64,000 nt of DNA from Capsulimonas corticalis (GCF_003574315.2 NZ_AP025739.1:4588001-4652000), one strand, 5' to 3'; counted from the stretch's first letter, positions 54,705 through 63,811 are shown. Notes: a model not told the origin generated them from the letters alone. Numbers and translations are program-made.

Positions 54705-55388
54705 TTATTGCGTAACCCGGGCTCCGAAAATTGCCGTACCGATCCGAACCATGGTGGTTCCTTCTTCGATTGCTGTCTCGTAATCGGACGACATCCCCAT
54801 CGACAGCACTTGGCGATGCTGTTCCGGAAGCGTGTCGAACAATCCGCGCAGCTGTCGAAAATAGGGCCGTGGATCGATCCCAAACGGCGCGATCGCCATC
54901 AATCCCTGGAGCGCAAGCCCGTCAATTGCTCCAACTTCGGCGGCAAAATCGACGGCTTGTTCCGGGGCGACGCCCGATTTCGTTTCTTCCTCGCCCAAAT
55001 GCACTTCGACCAGAACGTCCAGCGTACGGTTTTGCAGCGCGGCCTGCCGCGCGAGCGCCTGCGCGAGTTTGACGCTGTCCACTGTCTGCACGGAGTCGAA
55101 AATCTCCACCGCTTCGCGCGCTTTGTTGCGCTGCAAGTGGCCGATCAAATGCCAGCGCGCTTCATGAAGGCCGCGTTCACGCGCCGCCAATCGTTTGCCG
55201 GCGGCTTCCTGAACATAGTTTTCACCGATGTGCGCGATCCCGGCGGCGATCGCCTCTTGGACGGCCGCGATGTCCTGGCGCTTCGAAACTCCCACCAGCG
55301 TGATCTCTTCCGGCGAGCGTCCGGCGCGGCGAGCGGCTGCGTCGATCTTCTCCCGGAGGGCGGCCACGTTCTCAGCAATCGCGCTCAT
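54705..55388 (-). CDS. yggS: YggS-family PLP-binding protein
   Basis: 227 aa pyridoxal-phosphate homeostasis protein. Motifs LVGVSKRQDIAAVQEAI (PLP Lys in VSK), HIGENYVQEAAGK, WHLIGHLQRNKAREAV, VDSVKLAQAL, VEVHLGEEETKSG, GLMAIAPFG, LSMGMSSDYETAIEEGTTMVRIGTAIFG. No enzymatic reaction is established for the family; loss disturbs amino-acid and vitamin B6 pools. Start overlaps the phoU stop (ATGA). Confidence 0.95.
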   Translation of the reverse strand: MSAIAENVAALREKIDAAARRAGRSPEEITLVGVSKRQDIAAVQEAIAAGIAHIGENYVQEAAGKRLAARERGLHEARWHLIGHLQRNKAREAVEIFDSVQTVDSVKLAQALARQAALQNRTLDVLVEVHLGEEETKSGVAPEQAVDFAAEVGAIDGLALQGLMAIAPFGIDPRPYFRQLRGLFDTLPEQHRQVLSMGMSSDYETAIEEGTTMVRIGTAIFGARVTQ

Positions 55389-56089
55389 TCGCCGCTCGGC
55401 GGCGCGCCGCCTTCCAAGCGGTGCGCCCGCGCGAGATGCTCCATGTGACCGGTTTCAATATAATAAACGCGCTCCGCGATATTCGTCGCGTGATCGGCGA
55501 TCCGCTCCAGCGCGACCACCGCCAGCAGCATGTAGGCCGACGCCGCCGTGCGCGAGATGTCCTCACGCTGGGGACTGAGCAGCTGTTCGCGCAGCGCTTT
55601 GAACTCGTCGTCCACCCGGTCGTCGTCCACGCAGATCTGCTTCGCCAAATTCGTATCGTGCCGGACCAGCGCTTCGAGACTGTTGCGCAGCATGCTGGTG
55701 GTCATCTCGCCGAGCGCGCTGACATCGACCAGCGGCTTCGAGATGAAAAACTGGTGGACCATCTTGCGCGAGATCTTGGCGATATCCACGGCGTGGTCGC
55801 CGATCCGCTCCAGGTCCGTAATGACCTTCATCGCGGTGCCGATCTTGCGCAGATCCTTCGCCATCGGCTGCTGCAGCGCGAGCAGGCGCATGCAAAGGGC
55901 TTCGATCTGCTGATCCATCCCATCGACGACGTCGTCATTCGCAATCACTTTTTCGGAGAGCGCCAGGTCGCCATGCTTGAGCGACTCGACGGCTTCGGTC
56001 ACCATATCGATTGCGAGCGTACCCATTTGCAGTAAAAGGCGTTCCAAGCCGCCGAGTTCTTCGTGGTAGGTCTGTCTGGTCGTTTGCAT
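55385..56089 (-). CDS. phoU: Phosphate-signalling protein PhoU
   Basis: 234 aa, two PhoU three-helix repeats: TYHEELGGLERLLLQMGTLAIDMVTEAVESLKHGD, KDLRKIGTAMKVITDLERIGDHAVDIAKISRKM, and the second copy ending YMLLAVVALERIADHATNIAERVYYIETGHMEH. ERIGDHA and ERIADHA are the metal-binding ExxxD signatures. PhoU damps Pst transport and PhoR signalling. No pst or phoBR genes are next to it; it heads the yggS-sepF-proC group. ATG at 56089, nine bases after AGGA. Confidence 0.93.
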   Translation of the reverse strand: MQTTRQTYHEELGGLERLLLQMGTLAIDMVTEAVESLKHGDLALSEKVIANDDVVDGMDQQIEALCMRLLALQQPMAKDLRKIGTAMKVITDLERIGDHAVDIAKISRKMVHQFFISKPLVDVSALGEMTTSMLRNSLEALVRHDTNLAKQICVDDDRVDDEFKALREQLLSPQREDISRTAASAYMLLAVVALERIADHATNIAERVYYIETGHMEHLARAHRLEGGAPPSGE

Positions 56090-56166
56090 GCCGCGAATCC
56101 TGACCCTTTGGCGCCGATCCGATCGAGTATGGCCGCTCGCCATGGCTCCAGAAGGGACGATGTGCT

Positions 56167-56195
56167 ATTATATCATAGCAAAGGACGTTTGACAA
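56167..56195 (-). promoter_or_regulatory. Promoter of phoU-yggS
   Basis: Minus-strand TTGTCA (56195-56190), 17-bp spacer, perfect TATAAT (56172-56167), 78 bp before the phoU ATG. Confidence 0.75.
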
Positions 56196-56202
56196 GCAAT
56201 TC

Positions 56203-56236
56203 TGCATAATTATTTGCTGAGGAATTGTGCATAATT
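56203..56236. repeat. Pair of TGCATAATT direct repeats upstream of phoU
   Basis: TGCATAATT occurs at 56203-56211 and 56228-56236, 25 bp apart, just upstream of the phoU -35. They could be binding sites for an activator (Pho-box-like direct repeats in principle), but the sequence does not match a Pho box I know. Confidence 0.35.
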
Positions 56237-56340
56237 GCGCGTGAGTGTGAATTGCTTCAAGCAAACGGGCATCCGGGCTGTATAACTCCGATGTTCAAGT
56301 TATTCATCAATCACTAGACAGAGTTGATCAAGGAGGCGTG

Positions 56341-57123
56341 ATGAAATTTGGCGTTTGTGCGGGATTGGACGACGCGGCGGCGGTGGCGCGCGCCGGATTT
56401 GATTACCTGGAGCCAGGCGTGAGCAGCGCCCTGAATCCGGACAAATTGGACGCCGATGTTCTGCCGGTGTTGCAGCGTGTTTCGAGCGCGGCGGGGACGC
56501 CTACCCCATCGTTCAACATGTTTCTGCCCGGCGATCTGAAAATCATCGGCGAAGCCGTCGATCAACCGCGCCTGGAGCATTACGTCCATGAGGCGTTCCG
56601 GCGGGCGAGCCTGGTCGGGGCGGAAGTCCTGGTTCTGGGCAGCGGCGCGGCGCGGGGCATTCCCGACGGATTTTCGCGCGCGGAGGCGGAGCGCCAGTTC
56701 GACGGCGTTCTCAAACTCTGCGCGGCTGCGGCGGAGCAGTTTGGAGTCGACCTCGCGATTGAGGCGCTCAATACCGGGGAATGCAACTTTGTGAACAGCG
56801 TCGCGGAGGCCGCCGATTTCGCCCGGCGCTGCGGCGGGCCGCACATCGGCATCGTCAGCGATATCTATCATATTTTGATGGAGGATCAGTCGTATGAAGA
56901 AACGTACGAGGCGCGGGATCTGCTCAAACACGTCCATGTCTGCGGCGGCGAGGACCGGCGCGCGCCGAACGGCGACGACCTGACGCTGCTGACGGACTAT
57001 TTCCGGGTTCTCAAGCGGGCCGGTTACGATCGGCGAATTTCCGTGGAAGGGCTGTGGGAGAGCATCGTCGAACAGGGCGCGCGGTCCCAGGCCGTGGTGG
57101 CGCAGGCGTGGGACAGCGCGTAA
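56341..57123 (+). CDS. Sugar phosphate isomerase/epimerase family protein
   Basis: 260 aa xylose-isomerase-like TIM barrel (AP endonuclease family 2). MKFGVCAGLDDAAAVARAGFDYLEPGVSS at the start, LVGAEVLVLGSGAARGIPDGFSRAEAERQF, VDLAIEALNTGECNFVNSVAEAADF with a metal Glu, HIGIVSDIYHILMEDQSYEE with Asp and His ligands, HVHVCGGEDRRAPNG, and RRISVEGLW with the last Glu. Metal ligands are thus all present. The substrate is unknown. The ATG follows GGAGG directly; a GTG just before it is also in frame. Monocistronic: the next gene is convergent. Confidence 0.85.
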   Translation: MKFGVCAGLDDAAAVARAGFDYLEPGVSSALNPDKLDADVLPVLQRVSSAAGTPTPSFNMFLPGDLKIIGEAVDQPRLEHYVHEAFRRASLVGAEVLVLGSGAARGIPDGFSRAEAERQFDGVLKLCAAAAEQFGVDLAIEALNTGECNFVNSVAEAADFARRCGGPHIGIVSDIYHILMEDQSYEETYEARDLLKHVHVCGGEDRRAPNGDDLTLLTDYFRVLKRAGYDRRISVEGLWESIVEQGARSQAVVAQAWDSA

Positions 57124-57134
57124 TCGCCGGTAAG

Positions 57135-58526
57135 TTATCGGCGCGAGACAGGTATGTCGATTTGCAGCGTGCGTCGATACTTAGACTTCCAATCGCTCAC
57201 CGGATTGGCGCCGCTGCCAAGATATCCCCCCCAGGGCTCGAAGATATCTTCGATGCTGGGGTCGCCGTCGATCACCAGCCGCGCGGCGCCTGGCAAACGG
57301 CTCAGCCACCACTCCGTGGGCTCAAGCGCGCCGATGACGGCGGCGCATAACGGATACTTATTCCCGCGCCACATTTGGGTAAACTGCTCGGCGTCGCCGG
57401 AGGCGATCCAAAGCGCCGGCCCGAAGAGACCTTCGCGGACCAGGCCGGAGTTTGGCTCGGGCGATTCGAGCAGGGTCGGTTCGAGGATATTGCCGTGGCT
57501 TTTGCCGCCGCTCAAAACCGTCCCGCCGCTTTGCGCGATCTGCTGCTCGCACCAATGCGCCTGGTCCTGGGAGAGCAGGGGACCGACCGAGACGTCGGGG
57601 CTGGCGATCGTGTCGCCCCATGTCAGCGATCGCCAGCGCCGCAGCAGAGCGCCACGGACGGCGTCGTACCGCGCCGGGTGGATAATTGCGCCGTTGACCG
57701 ACGTACAGGTCTGGCCATTGTAGCGGACGGCTCCCTGCGTCAGCAGGGCCGCCGCGTCCTCCGGCGCGATGCTCTGGCCGATATAGGCGATGACGTTTCC
57801 GTCGCCGTCAATCAGCGACGCCTTGCCTGCCTGGAACGTATCGGCCAGAATGGCCGGAGCGTGGCGTGAACTGCCCATATAGTGGATCAGGCCGGGCTGC
57901 TCGGATTCTTGAAACGCGCTGACGAACTCCTTGGACTTCGCCGTCACGACCGTCGCCATCTCCTCGGCGATTCCCGCTTCACGGATCGCGTCCTCCAAAA
58001 GCATAGCCGACAATGCGGACTGGCTGGGGGCGCGCAGCGCGACTCGGTTTCCCGCCGCCAGTGCGCTTGCGAGACAGGTCGCCGCCAGATAAAGGAACGC
58101 ATTTTGCGGCAGGATCACCGCGACTGCGCCCCACGGCGCGCTGGAGAGCTGGATCGCCCGCCCGCCGTTCCGATATTCGCCGGGCGGAACGCCGGCGCGT
58201 TGTTCGTCATTGGCGCAAAAGCCGCGCAGCAGCGCGGTTACCCCCTCAAAAACCTCCTCGCAGTCGCGGGAGATGAAGCCGGTCTCATGGCGCATCGCAT
58301 GAAGCAGCGGCTCGCGCCGCCGGTCCAGCTGGTCCGCGAGACGACCCAGAAACGCTCCCAGTGTATCGGAGCTCCGGTAGATGCTGTCGATGGGAGCGGG
58401 AGCGCTGGCGAGCTCCGTCAGCTGATCGGGGGAGAGCATCGTCGTTTGATGCAGGACGCTTCCGTCCAGCGTCGAGGCCGCCGAATACGCCTCGCCCTTG
58501 CCTGCCCGCGTGGAAGTCAATGTCAT
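57135..58526 (-). CDS. Aldehyde dehydrogenase-family protein with altered catalytic Glu motif
   Basis: 463 aa of the ALDH superfamily. The nucleophile Cys274 is in YNGQTCTS, the oxyanion Asn is in ILPQNAFLYLAAT, and VGPLLS and EGLFGPAL-type motifs are present. The general-base loop, normally ELGG, reads LIDGDGN (residues 239-244), so Glu is replaced by Asp, and the KPSE motif reads RAPSQ. It may be an acylating or otherwise atypical reductase (LuxC-like enzymes also lack the standard Glu context), or have lost oxidase activity. It is 26 bp downstream of an NNMT-type methyltransferase, likely one operon. Confidence 0.8.
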   Translation of the reverse strand: MTLTSTRAGKGEAYSAASTLDGSVLHQTTMLSPDQLTELASAPAPIDSIYRSSDTLGAFLGRLADQLDRRREPLLHAMRHETGFISRDCEEVFEGVTALLRGFCANDEQRAGVPPGEYRNGGRAIQLSSAPWGAVAVILPQNAFLYLAATCLASALAAGNRVALRAPSQSALSAMLLEDAIREAGIAEEMATVVTAKSKEFVSAFQESEQPGLIHYMGSSRHAPAILADTFQAGKASLIDGDGNVIAYIGQSIAPEDAAALLTQGAVRYNGQTCTSVNGAIIHPARYDAVRGALLRRWRSLTWGDTIASPDVSVGPLLSQDQAHWCEQQIAQSGGTVLSGGKSHGNILEPTLLESPEPNSGLVREGLFGPALWIASGDAEQFTQMWRGNKYPLCAAVIGALEPTEWWLSRLPGAARLVIDGDPSIEDIFEPWGGYLGSGANPVSDWKSKYRRTLQIDIPVSRR

Positions 58527-58552
58527 AAATCGCGCGCCTCTTTGGGGTCGTG

Positions 58553-59329
58553 TTAAGCTCGGCGGACGGCGCGCGCAAAGATCACGCTGCTGTAGCCTTG
58601 TTCGGTATGCGCCGGCACAAGGCGAATGCGAAGGTCGAGATCGCCGAAGCCGTTATCCATCAGCGACTTCAGCATATCGCTGGGCGTTACGCCGGCGCAG
58701 GGGAAGTTTCGCCCCCCGACGCAATAGTAGTTCGCCGCGCCGCACGCGGATAGAATGACCGTTCCGCCGGGAGCCGCCAGGCTCAAAATATTGCGCATGC
58801 TGTCGTACCACTTGCCGATGTCGGTGGACGCCGCCTCGGCGCAGTAGTGGCTCATTACCAGGGGATAAGATCCACGGCGCGCCGGGCCGAGCGGGTCCGT
58901 GTCGAAGGCGTTGCCGGGAATGATCGCGGTAATGCGCTGGCGCGCGTCGTCCTGCACGCGCTCGATCTGCGCCGGAGTGGGGGAATCCTCACCGCGCAGC
59001 CGCAGCGTTTCCTTGGCGAACTCATCCCAGTTGTGCGCGCTTGCTTTTCGATCGACCCAGTCTTGAACCGCCTGACGGTTCGAGGCGAGGTACTCCGCCA
59101 TATGGATCTCGCCGGCAACGTGCGCGATAGGGAACAGGTGGTGAACGGTCGGGCCGCAGCCGAACTCCACGGCGATCGGCGCATACGGCGTTTTGTCCGC
59201 CCAATCGGCCAAAAATTCCATGGCGAACTGCTCGTCGGGCATGAGCTCCGAATAGTATTCCGTCAGATAATCTTCCGGTTTCCAATCGCTGTAGTCCGAA
59301 TATACGACTTTTTCCGTTTCCGTAATCAT
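58553..59329 (-). CDS. NNMT/PNMT/TEMT-type SAM-dependent methyltransferase
   Basis: 258 aa. YSDWKPEDYLTEYYSELMPDEQFAMEFLADW, VEFGCGPTVHHLFPIA (SAM loop of the DIGSGPTxxQL type), IHMAEYLASNRQAVQDWV, MSHYCAEAASTDIGKWYDSMRNILSLAAPGGTVIL and CGAANYYCVGGRNFPCAGVTPSDM follow the order of nicotinamide/phenylethanolamine/thioether methyltransferases. Bacterial members include N-methyltransferases of small-molecule pathways (for example GntF of guanitoxin synthesis); the substrate here is unknown, likely an amine or a heteroatom of a small metabolite. ATG at 59329, 10 bases after AGGAGA. Confidence 0.82.
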   Translation of the reverse strand: MITETEKVVYSDYSDWKPEDYLTEYYSELMPDEQFAMEFLADWADKTPYAPIAVEFGCGPTVHHLFPIAHVAGEIHMAEYLASNRQAVQDWVDRKASAHNWDEFAKETLRLRGEDSPTPAQIERVQDDARQRITAIIPGNAFDTDPLGPARRGSYPLVMSHYCAEAASTDIGKWYDSMRNILSLAAPGGTVILSACGAANYYCVGGRNFPCAGVTPSDMLKSLMDNGFGDLDLRIRLVPAHTEQGYSSVIFARAVRRA

Positions 59330-59509
59330 ATTTCTGGTTTCTCCTAATATGTATGTTTTGCTTCCATTACTATATTGAGATCCGCGTTCGCCCTTTTCAA
59401 GTATAATAAGATTAGGACGCACTAAAGAATTCCGGATTTTGGCCAATACTCAGTAATAGTCCGACCGTGTTTGGACCTGCGACACTCTTGTCGAGATTGC
59501 ACGCAAACA

Positions 59510-62209
59510 ATGCTGAATTTATCCAAGGACTGGACGGCGGCTCAAAAGGTAGTCGTGAAAGGCGCCATTGCTTATGTGGCGATCTTTCTGTTCATGCTGA
59601 TCGTCCACCCGTGCTCCGCCAAGACCTACAAGGCCTTTTCTGATATCTTTCAGACGATTGCTCCGTTCTTCGCCAGCGCGTGCTGCCTGACCTATGTCTG
59701 GCGCGGCTTTCACCCGATTGCCGCCCGCCGCATCGGCTGGCTGCTGATTGGAGTCGCCTGCGCATCGTACGGCGTCGGCGGGGTGCTCTGGTCGTATTTG
59801 GAGCTCGTGCGTAAGATCGATGCGCCGTTTCCCAGCAGCGCCGACTACGCCTATCTCCTGTGCTATCCCTTTTTGATCGTCGGCGTCATCCTGCTTTTCG
59901 GCAGCATCCATATCATCGGACGTCTGCGCCAGATGCTTGACGGAGCCATCGCGGCAAGCGGTTTCGGCATCCTCAGCTGGCATTTTCTCATTCAGCAGTC
60001 ATTGAAACAAACCGGCATCACGCTTTGGGCGAAGGCGCTCGGGGCGGCGTATCCTTTGTTCGATATCGCGGTGCTTTTCTGCGCGATCATTCTCTTCAGC
60101 TCAACCTCTTCCAATCCCGGCCTGCGTCGCTCCATCGGCGTTTTGACGCTTGGGGTCTCCATGATCGCCTTTACGGACAGTATTTGGGGATATCAAGTTC
60201 TCGTCAATTCGTACCATACGGGCAGCTGGATCGATCCTGGCTGGGCGTACGGCTTCACCTTGATCGGTCTGGGCGCGATGTTCGCGCACTGGTGGCCTGT
60301 GCCGGCGGCGAGCCAGGAAGCGCTGGCGGGCTCCGGGCGCTCCTCCGGCGGCGGCAGCCCGATCAAAGTCCTTATACCATACCTTGTCGCCGTCCTCTCA
60401 TTCGTATTTGTCGCGCTGCACGACTTCCAGACCGAAAAGGCCGTCGGCGTCTCCACGCTCGCGACGGGGTTCGGCCTGATGCTTCTTGTCATCGTGCGGC
60501 AGATGTTCACTCTGCTGGAAAACACCCATCTCACCCATCAGCTCCGCTCCTTCAACGACGATCTCGAACGGATCGTGACCAAGCGGACGCAGCAGATGAC
60601 CGCGCTTCACCAATTGACGAAGGCGGTGAACACGAGTCTGAAGGCGGGCGAGGTGATGCAGGTCGCGGAGCAGCACACGCTGAGGGCGCTGAACGGCGAT
60701 GCGATCCTGGTCTGGCTCATGGACGAGGAGGCGTCGAAAGAGAATCCCTCGGGGCTAAGACTGGTGCGCTGGAGCGGCTTGGAGGAGCGTCCGGAGCTTC
60801 TGGAGACGCTTCGCTCTCTGCCGCTGCGCGCCCAATTCGAGGCCGTTACGGTGATGGACGATCGCGCGAAGAGCTTCCGATCTGGAACATGCCTGCGCGC
60901 TCCCCTTTGCTGGCGGGAGCGCTGTCTTGGGATGATCGGCGTGATCCGCTGGTCGGAGGGCGTCAGTCCGACGGACGCCGCGATGCTCGAAAGCATCGGC
61001 CTTGAAGTTGGAAGCGCTCTGGAGAACGCGCGCATGTATGGCGCCGCGCTGGAGGCCGCGGACCGAGATCCGATGACGGGGCTGCTTAACCACCGCGCGA
61101 TCCATCAGCGGCTGCATGTGGAGGTGGAAAGCGCGGAACAGGATCAGACGCCGCTGTCGATCGTGATGATGGACCTGAATAACTTCAAGCTATTCAACGA
61201 TACCTATGGGCATCCCATCGGCGATCAGATTCTGAAGTCCGTGGCGGAGTCCCTGGCCGTGGCGTGCGAAGGCTTTGGATACTTGGGCCGATACGGCGGC
61301 GACGAGTTTTTGCTGGTCGCTCCGAACACCACCGTCCGGCAGGCTGTCGAGATGACGGACATGCTGCGCGAGCGCATGCTGCATGAGGGATTCCAGCGGA
61401 TCGGCGAGGAGCGAACGATCCCCGTCAGCCTCAGTTACGGGGTCGCCGGCTTCCCGGAAGACAGTAAAACGCGCCATGAACTTGTCGCGATTGCCGATGC
61501 AAATCTCTATGCGGCAAAACATACGGATAGTGGAATAATGGCTACGAGCGACAAACAACGATCCCTGCGGGCGCTGTCCCGCGAGAGCTCGTTTGAAGTC
61601 CTCGACGCCATGGTGACGGCGGTGGACAATAAAGACCGCTACACCCGGCGCCATTCCGAAGACGTCACCGAATACGCTTTGTGGATCTCCGAGGAGCTTG
61701 GTCTTTCCGAGGAAACCCTGCGCGTAGTGCGGATCGGCGGCCTGCTGCACGATGTTGGGAAGATCGGTATTCCCGACGAAATTCTGCGTAAACCGGGACG
61801 TCTCACACCGGAAGAGTATGAGGTTCTGAAGAGGCACCCGCGAATCGGCGCGCTGATGGTGGGGGCGGTTCCGGGAATGGAAGTTGTTCTCGACGCCGTC
61901 AACTCGCACCATGAGCGCTGGGATGGCCAGGGCTACCCGGATGCTCTCGCGGGAGAGGCGGCTCCGCTTCTCGGGCGGATTATGGCCGTGGCGGACGCAT
62001 TCAGCGCCATGACCACGGACCGGCCGTACCGAAAAGGGCTGGAGTGGGAAGCGGCTCTGAAAGAGATCCGCGCCAACTCAGGAACGCAATTCGATCCGGC
62101 GATGGCCAACGCGTTTTTACGGGCGGCGGCAAAACGGGTTCCACAGGTTCTGCGGCCGACGAACGGAGCGGCTGAGATCCTTCCGGCGGAATCCGCCAAT
62201 AAAGCATAA
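59510..62209 (+). CDS. Membrane-bound GAF-GGDEF-HD-GYP cyclic-di-GMP enzyme
   Basis: 899 aa. Eight or nine transmembrane segments (residues about 20-335) form a sensor-type membrane domain; a short coiled coil (HQLRSFNDDLERIVTKRTQQM) leads to a GAF domain (about 375-535), then GGDEF (about 545-700; RYGGDEF at 595-600, an intact catalytic motif; no RxxD inhibitory site five residues upstream), and HD-GYP (about 715-875; HDVGKIGIPDEIL at 747 and HHERWDGQGYP at 800-809). It could thus both make and degrade c-di-GMP. The ATG at 59510 has only a weak ribosome site; a TTG 39 bases upstream is possible. Confidence 0.92.
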   Translation: MLNLSKDWTAAQKVVVKGAIAYVAIFLFMLIVHPCSAKTYKAFSDIFQTIAPFFASACCLTYVWRGFHPIAARRIGWLLIGVACASYGVGGVLWSYLELVRKIDAPFPSSADYAYLLCYPFLIVGVILLFGSIHIIGRLRQMLDGAIAASGFGILSWHFLIQQSLKQTGITLWAKALGAAYPLFDIAVLFCAIILFSSTSSNPGLRRSIGVLTLGVSMIAFTDSIWGYQVLVNSYHTGSWIDPGWAYGFTLIGLGAMFAHWWPVPAASQEALAGSGRSSGGGSPIKVLIPYLVAVLSFVFVALHDFQTEKAVGVSTLATGFGLMLLVIVRQMFTLLENTHLTHQLRSFNDDLERIVTKRTQQMTALHQLTKAVNTSLKAGEVMQVAEQHTLRALNGDAILVWLMDEEASKENPSGLRLVRWSGLEERPELLETLRSLPLRAQFEAVTVMDDRAKSFRSGTCLRAPLCWRERCLGMIGVIRWSEGVSPTDAAMLESIGLEVGSALENARMYGAALEAADRDPMTGLLNHRAIHQRLHVEVESAEQDQTPLSIVMMDLNNFKLFNDTYGHPIGDQILKSVAESLAVACEGFGYLGRYGGDEFLLVAPNTTVRQAVEMTDMLRERMLHEGFQRIGEERTIPVSLSYGVAGFPEDSKTRHELVAIADANLYAAKHTDSGIMATSDKQRSLRALSRESSFEVLDAMVTAVDNKDRYTRRHSEDVTEYALWISEELGLSEETLRVVRIGGLLHDVGKIGIPDEILRKPGRLTPEEYEVLKRHPRIGALMVGAVPGMEVVLDAVNSHHERWDGQGYPDALAGEAAPLLGRIMAVADAFSAMTTDRPYRKGLEWEAALKEIRANSGTQFDPAMANAFLRAAAKRVPQVLRPTNGAAEILPAESANKA

Positions 62210-62319
62210 CACGAAAGACGATCAAGGGATACGGTCCTCGGCTTACCACAGTTTCTAACGTCGAACGAGCCTTTGCTGTGTCGCTGAATGGGTATGTTTG
62301 AGAGGACGTAGAAACATCT

Positions 62320-63783
62320 ATGAAGGCTCCGTTGTATTTAGGCGCGCTTGCACATTTCGAGAAACAAACGCTTGTCACGATCGCCTCCGGGGTAACGTGC
62401 GCGTATTTGGGAGACGAACGCAATCTGCGCGAATTTCTGGTGGCGGACGAAACGGCGAAGACGCTGCAGGAAGCCGGTCACACGGTTTTCACTTTACTGG
62501 TCGACGACAGTCTCGATCCCCTGAACTATCGCCAGCTGCGCGTCGCGGTCAACAAAGACCCTCGCCTGATGGCGCGATGCGAGCACTGGTGCGGGACGCC
62601 GATCGCGCACCTGCCGGATCCCTTTGAGTGCCACGCGTCGTTTGCCGAGCACTACGAGCATGTCCTGCTCGACCGTCTCCACCGGCTGGATTGCCATCCG
62701 ACACTGGTCAGCACGTCCAAACTGTACGAGCGCGGTCTGTACGATCCCTATGTGAAGCTTGTGCTGGAGCGCCGTGAGGAGATCCTGAGCTTTTTGGCGG
62801 ATCGCTTCCCGAATTATCATCCGGAAAAGCTGTTCCATCCGATCTGCCCGGATTGCGGCGTCATCGTCGACACGCAGATCGCGCGTGTCAGCGCGACCGA
62901 CTATCAGGTGTCGTGCGAGCGCTGCTCCGCGCAGCGCGTCTTGCCGCTTGAGCAGGTCAAGGGGAAACTCAACTGGAAATTAGACTGCGCCGCGCGCTGG
63001 GCTCACTTCCATATCGACGCCGAGCCGTTCAGCAAGGCTTATCTGGAGCCGATCGCCGGCAGCTTCGCCGTCGCCAGCGCGCTCAGCTTGGAGTTCTTCG
63101 GCGGCAAGCCCGTGCTGCCGCTGCACTTCGGCACCGTCCAGCAGGATCGCGACACCAGCTATTTGCTGGCCGAATCCTTCCCCACGAGCGCTCTGCGCAG
63201 CCTCTTCGTCGAAAAGCCTTCGTCGGATCTGCACATCTCGCGTGAGCTGATCCTGACCACGGCGTCGCGCTACGAAGTCATGCCCGGTCTTACCTTACAA
63301 GACTTCACCAAGCAGCTATTGCCGGTCTGGCTCTTGACTCCGGAGACGCTCGACCCGGCGCAGCGCGAGCTGGTTTCGCGCGGGATGGCCTTCAGCCGAA
63401 ATTTTCTTGATGTCGAAGTCAAGCTGCATTTGCCGACTCGCGAACGCATTCAGGGGGAACATCCCTTTGTGCTTTCCGCCGTGCGTCACCTGATCGCCTC
63501 GGTGGTGGAGATGCGCGAAGCGGAAGATCTGTCCATCGACGTGTTTCAGCGCACTCTCAAGAACGTGATTTCCGGTCTGGGGCACGAGAAGAAGGTCGTT
63601 CTGACGGGGCTTCGCGGCATCGTCGGCCAGGATCATGGCCTTCCTGTCTCGAAGTTTCTTTACACGCTGCCCGTCGACTACTTGCGAATGCTACAATATA
63701 TTCTGGATCTGCATTTGGAAAGCGCCGGCGTTCTTCCGATATCCGGAGCCGCTTCGTTCGAAAGCCAGCTTGCCGCGGCTTAA
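62320..63783 (+). CDS. Class I lysyl-tRNA synthetase-like protein lacking the HIGH and KMSKS motifs
   Basis: 487 aa that follows LysRS-I along its whole catalytic half. IASGVTCAYLGDERNLREFL (21-40) aligns with ESGITPSGYVHVGNFREL but the HVGN of HIGH is DERN; DPFECHASFAEHYE (100-113), TSKLYERGLYD (132-142), CPDCG and CERC (zinc ribbon, 176-180 and 199-202), GKLNWKLDCAARWAHFHIDAEPFSK (215-239) and AGSFAVASALSLEFFGGKPV match well. Where KMSKS should be (270-282) there is GTVQQDRDTSYLL. Both ATP-handling signatures are gone, so aminoacylation is unlikely; the conserved Lys-site and zinc regions suggest a kept fold with a new role. Normal annotation would wrongly call it lysS/lysK. Confidence 0.8.
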   Translation: MKAPLYLGALAHFEKQTLVTIASGVTCAYLGDERNLREFLVADETAKTLQEAGHTVFTLLVDDSLDPLNYRQLRVAVNKDPRLMARCEHWCGTPIAHLPDPFECHASFAEHYEHVLLDRLHRLDCHPTLVSTSKLYERGLYDPYVKLVLERREEILSFLADRFPNYHPEKLFHPICPDCGVIVDTQIARVSATDYQVSCERCSAQRVLPLEQVKGKLNWKLDCAARWAHFHIDAEPFSKAYLEPIAGSFAVASALSLEFFGGKPVLPLHFGTVQQDRDTSYLLAESFPTSALRSLFVEKPSSDLHISRELILTTASRYEVMPGLTLQDFTKQLLPVWLLTPETLDPAQRELVSRGMAFSRNFLDVEVKLHLPTRERIQGEHPFVLSAVRHLIASVVEMREAEDLSIDVFQRTLKNVISGLGHEKKVVLTGLRGIVGQDHGLPVSKFLYTLPVDYLRMLQYILDLHLESAGVLPISGAASFESQLAAA

Positions 63784-63811
63784 TTTCATCACAAGGCGTC
63801 ATCCAGAAAAC

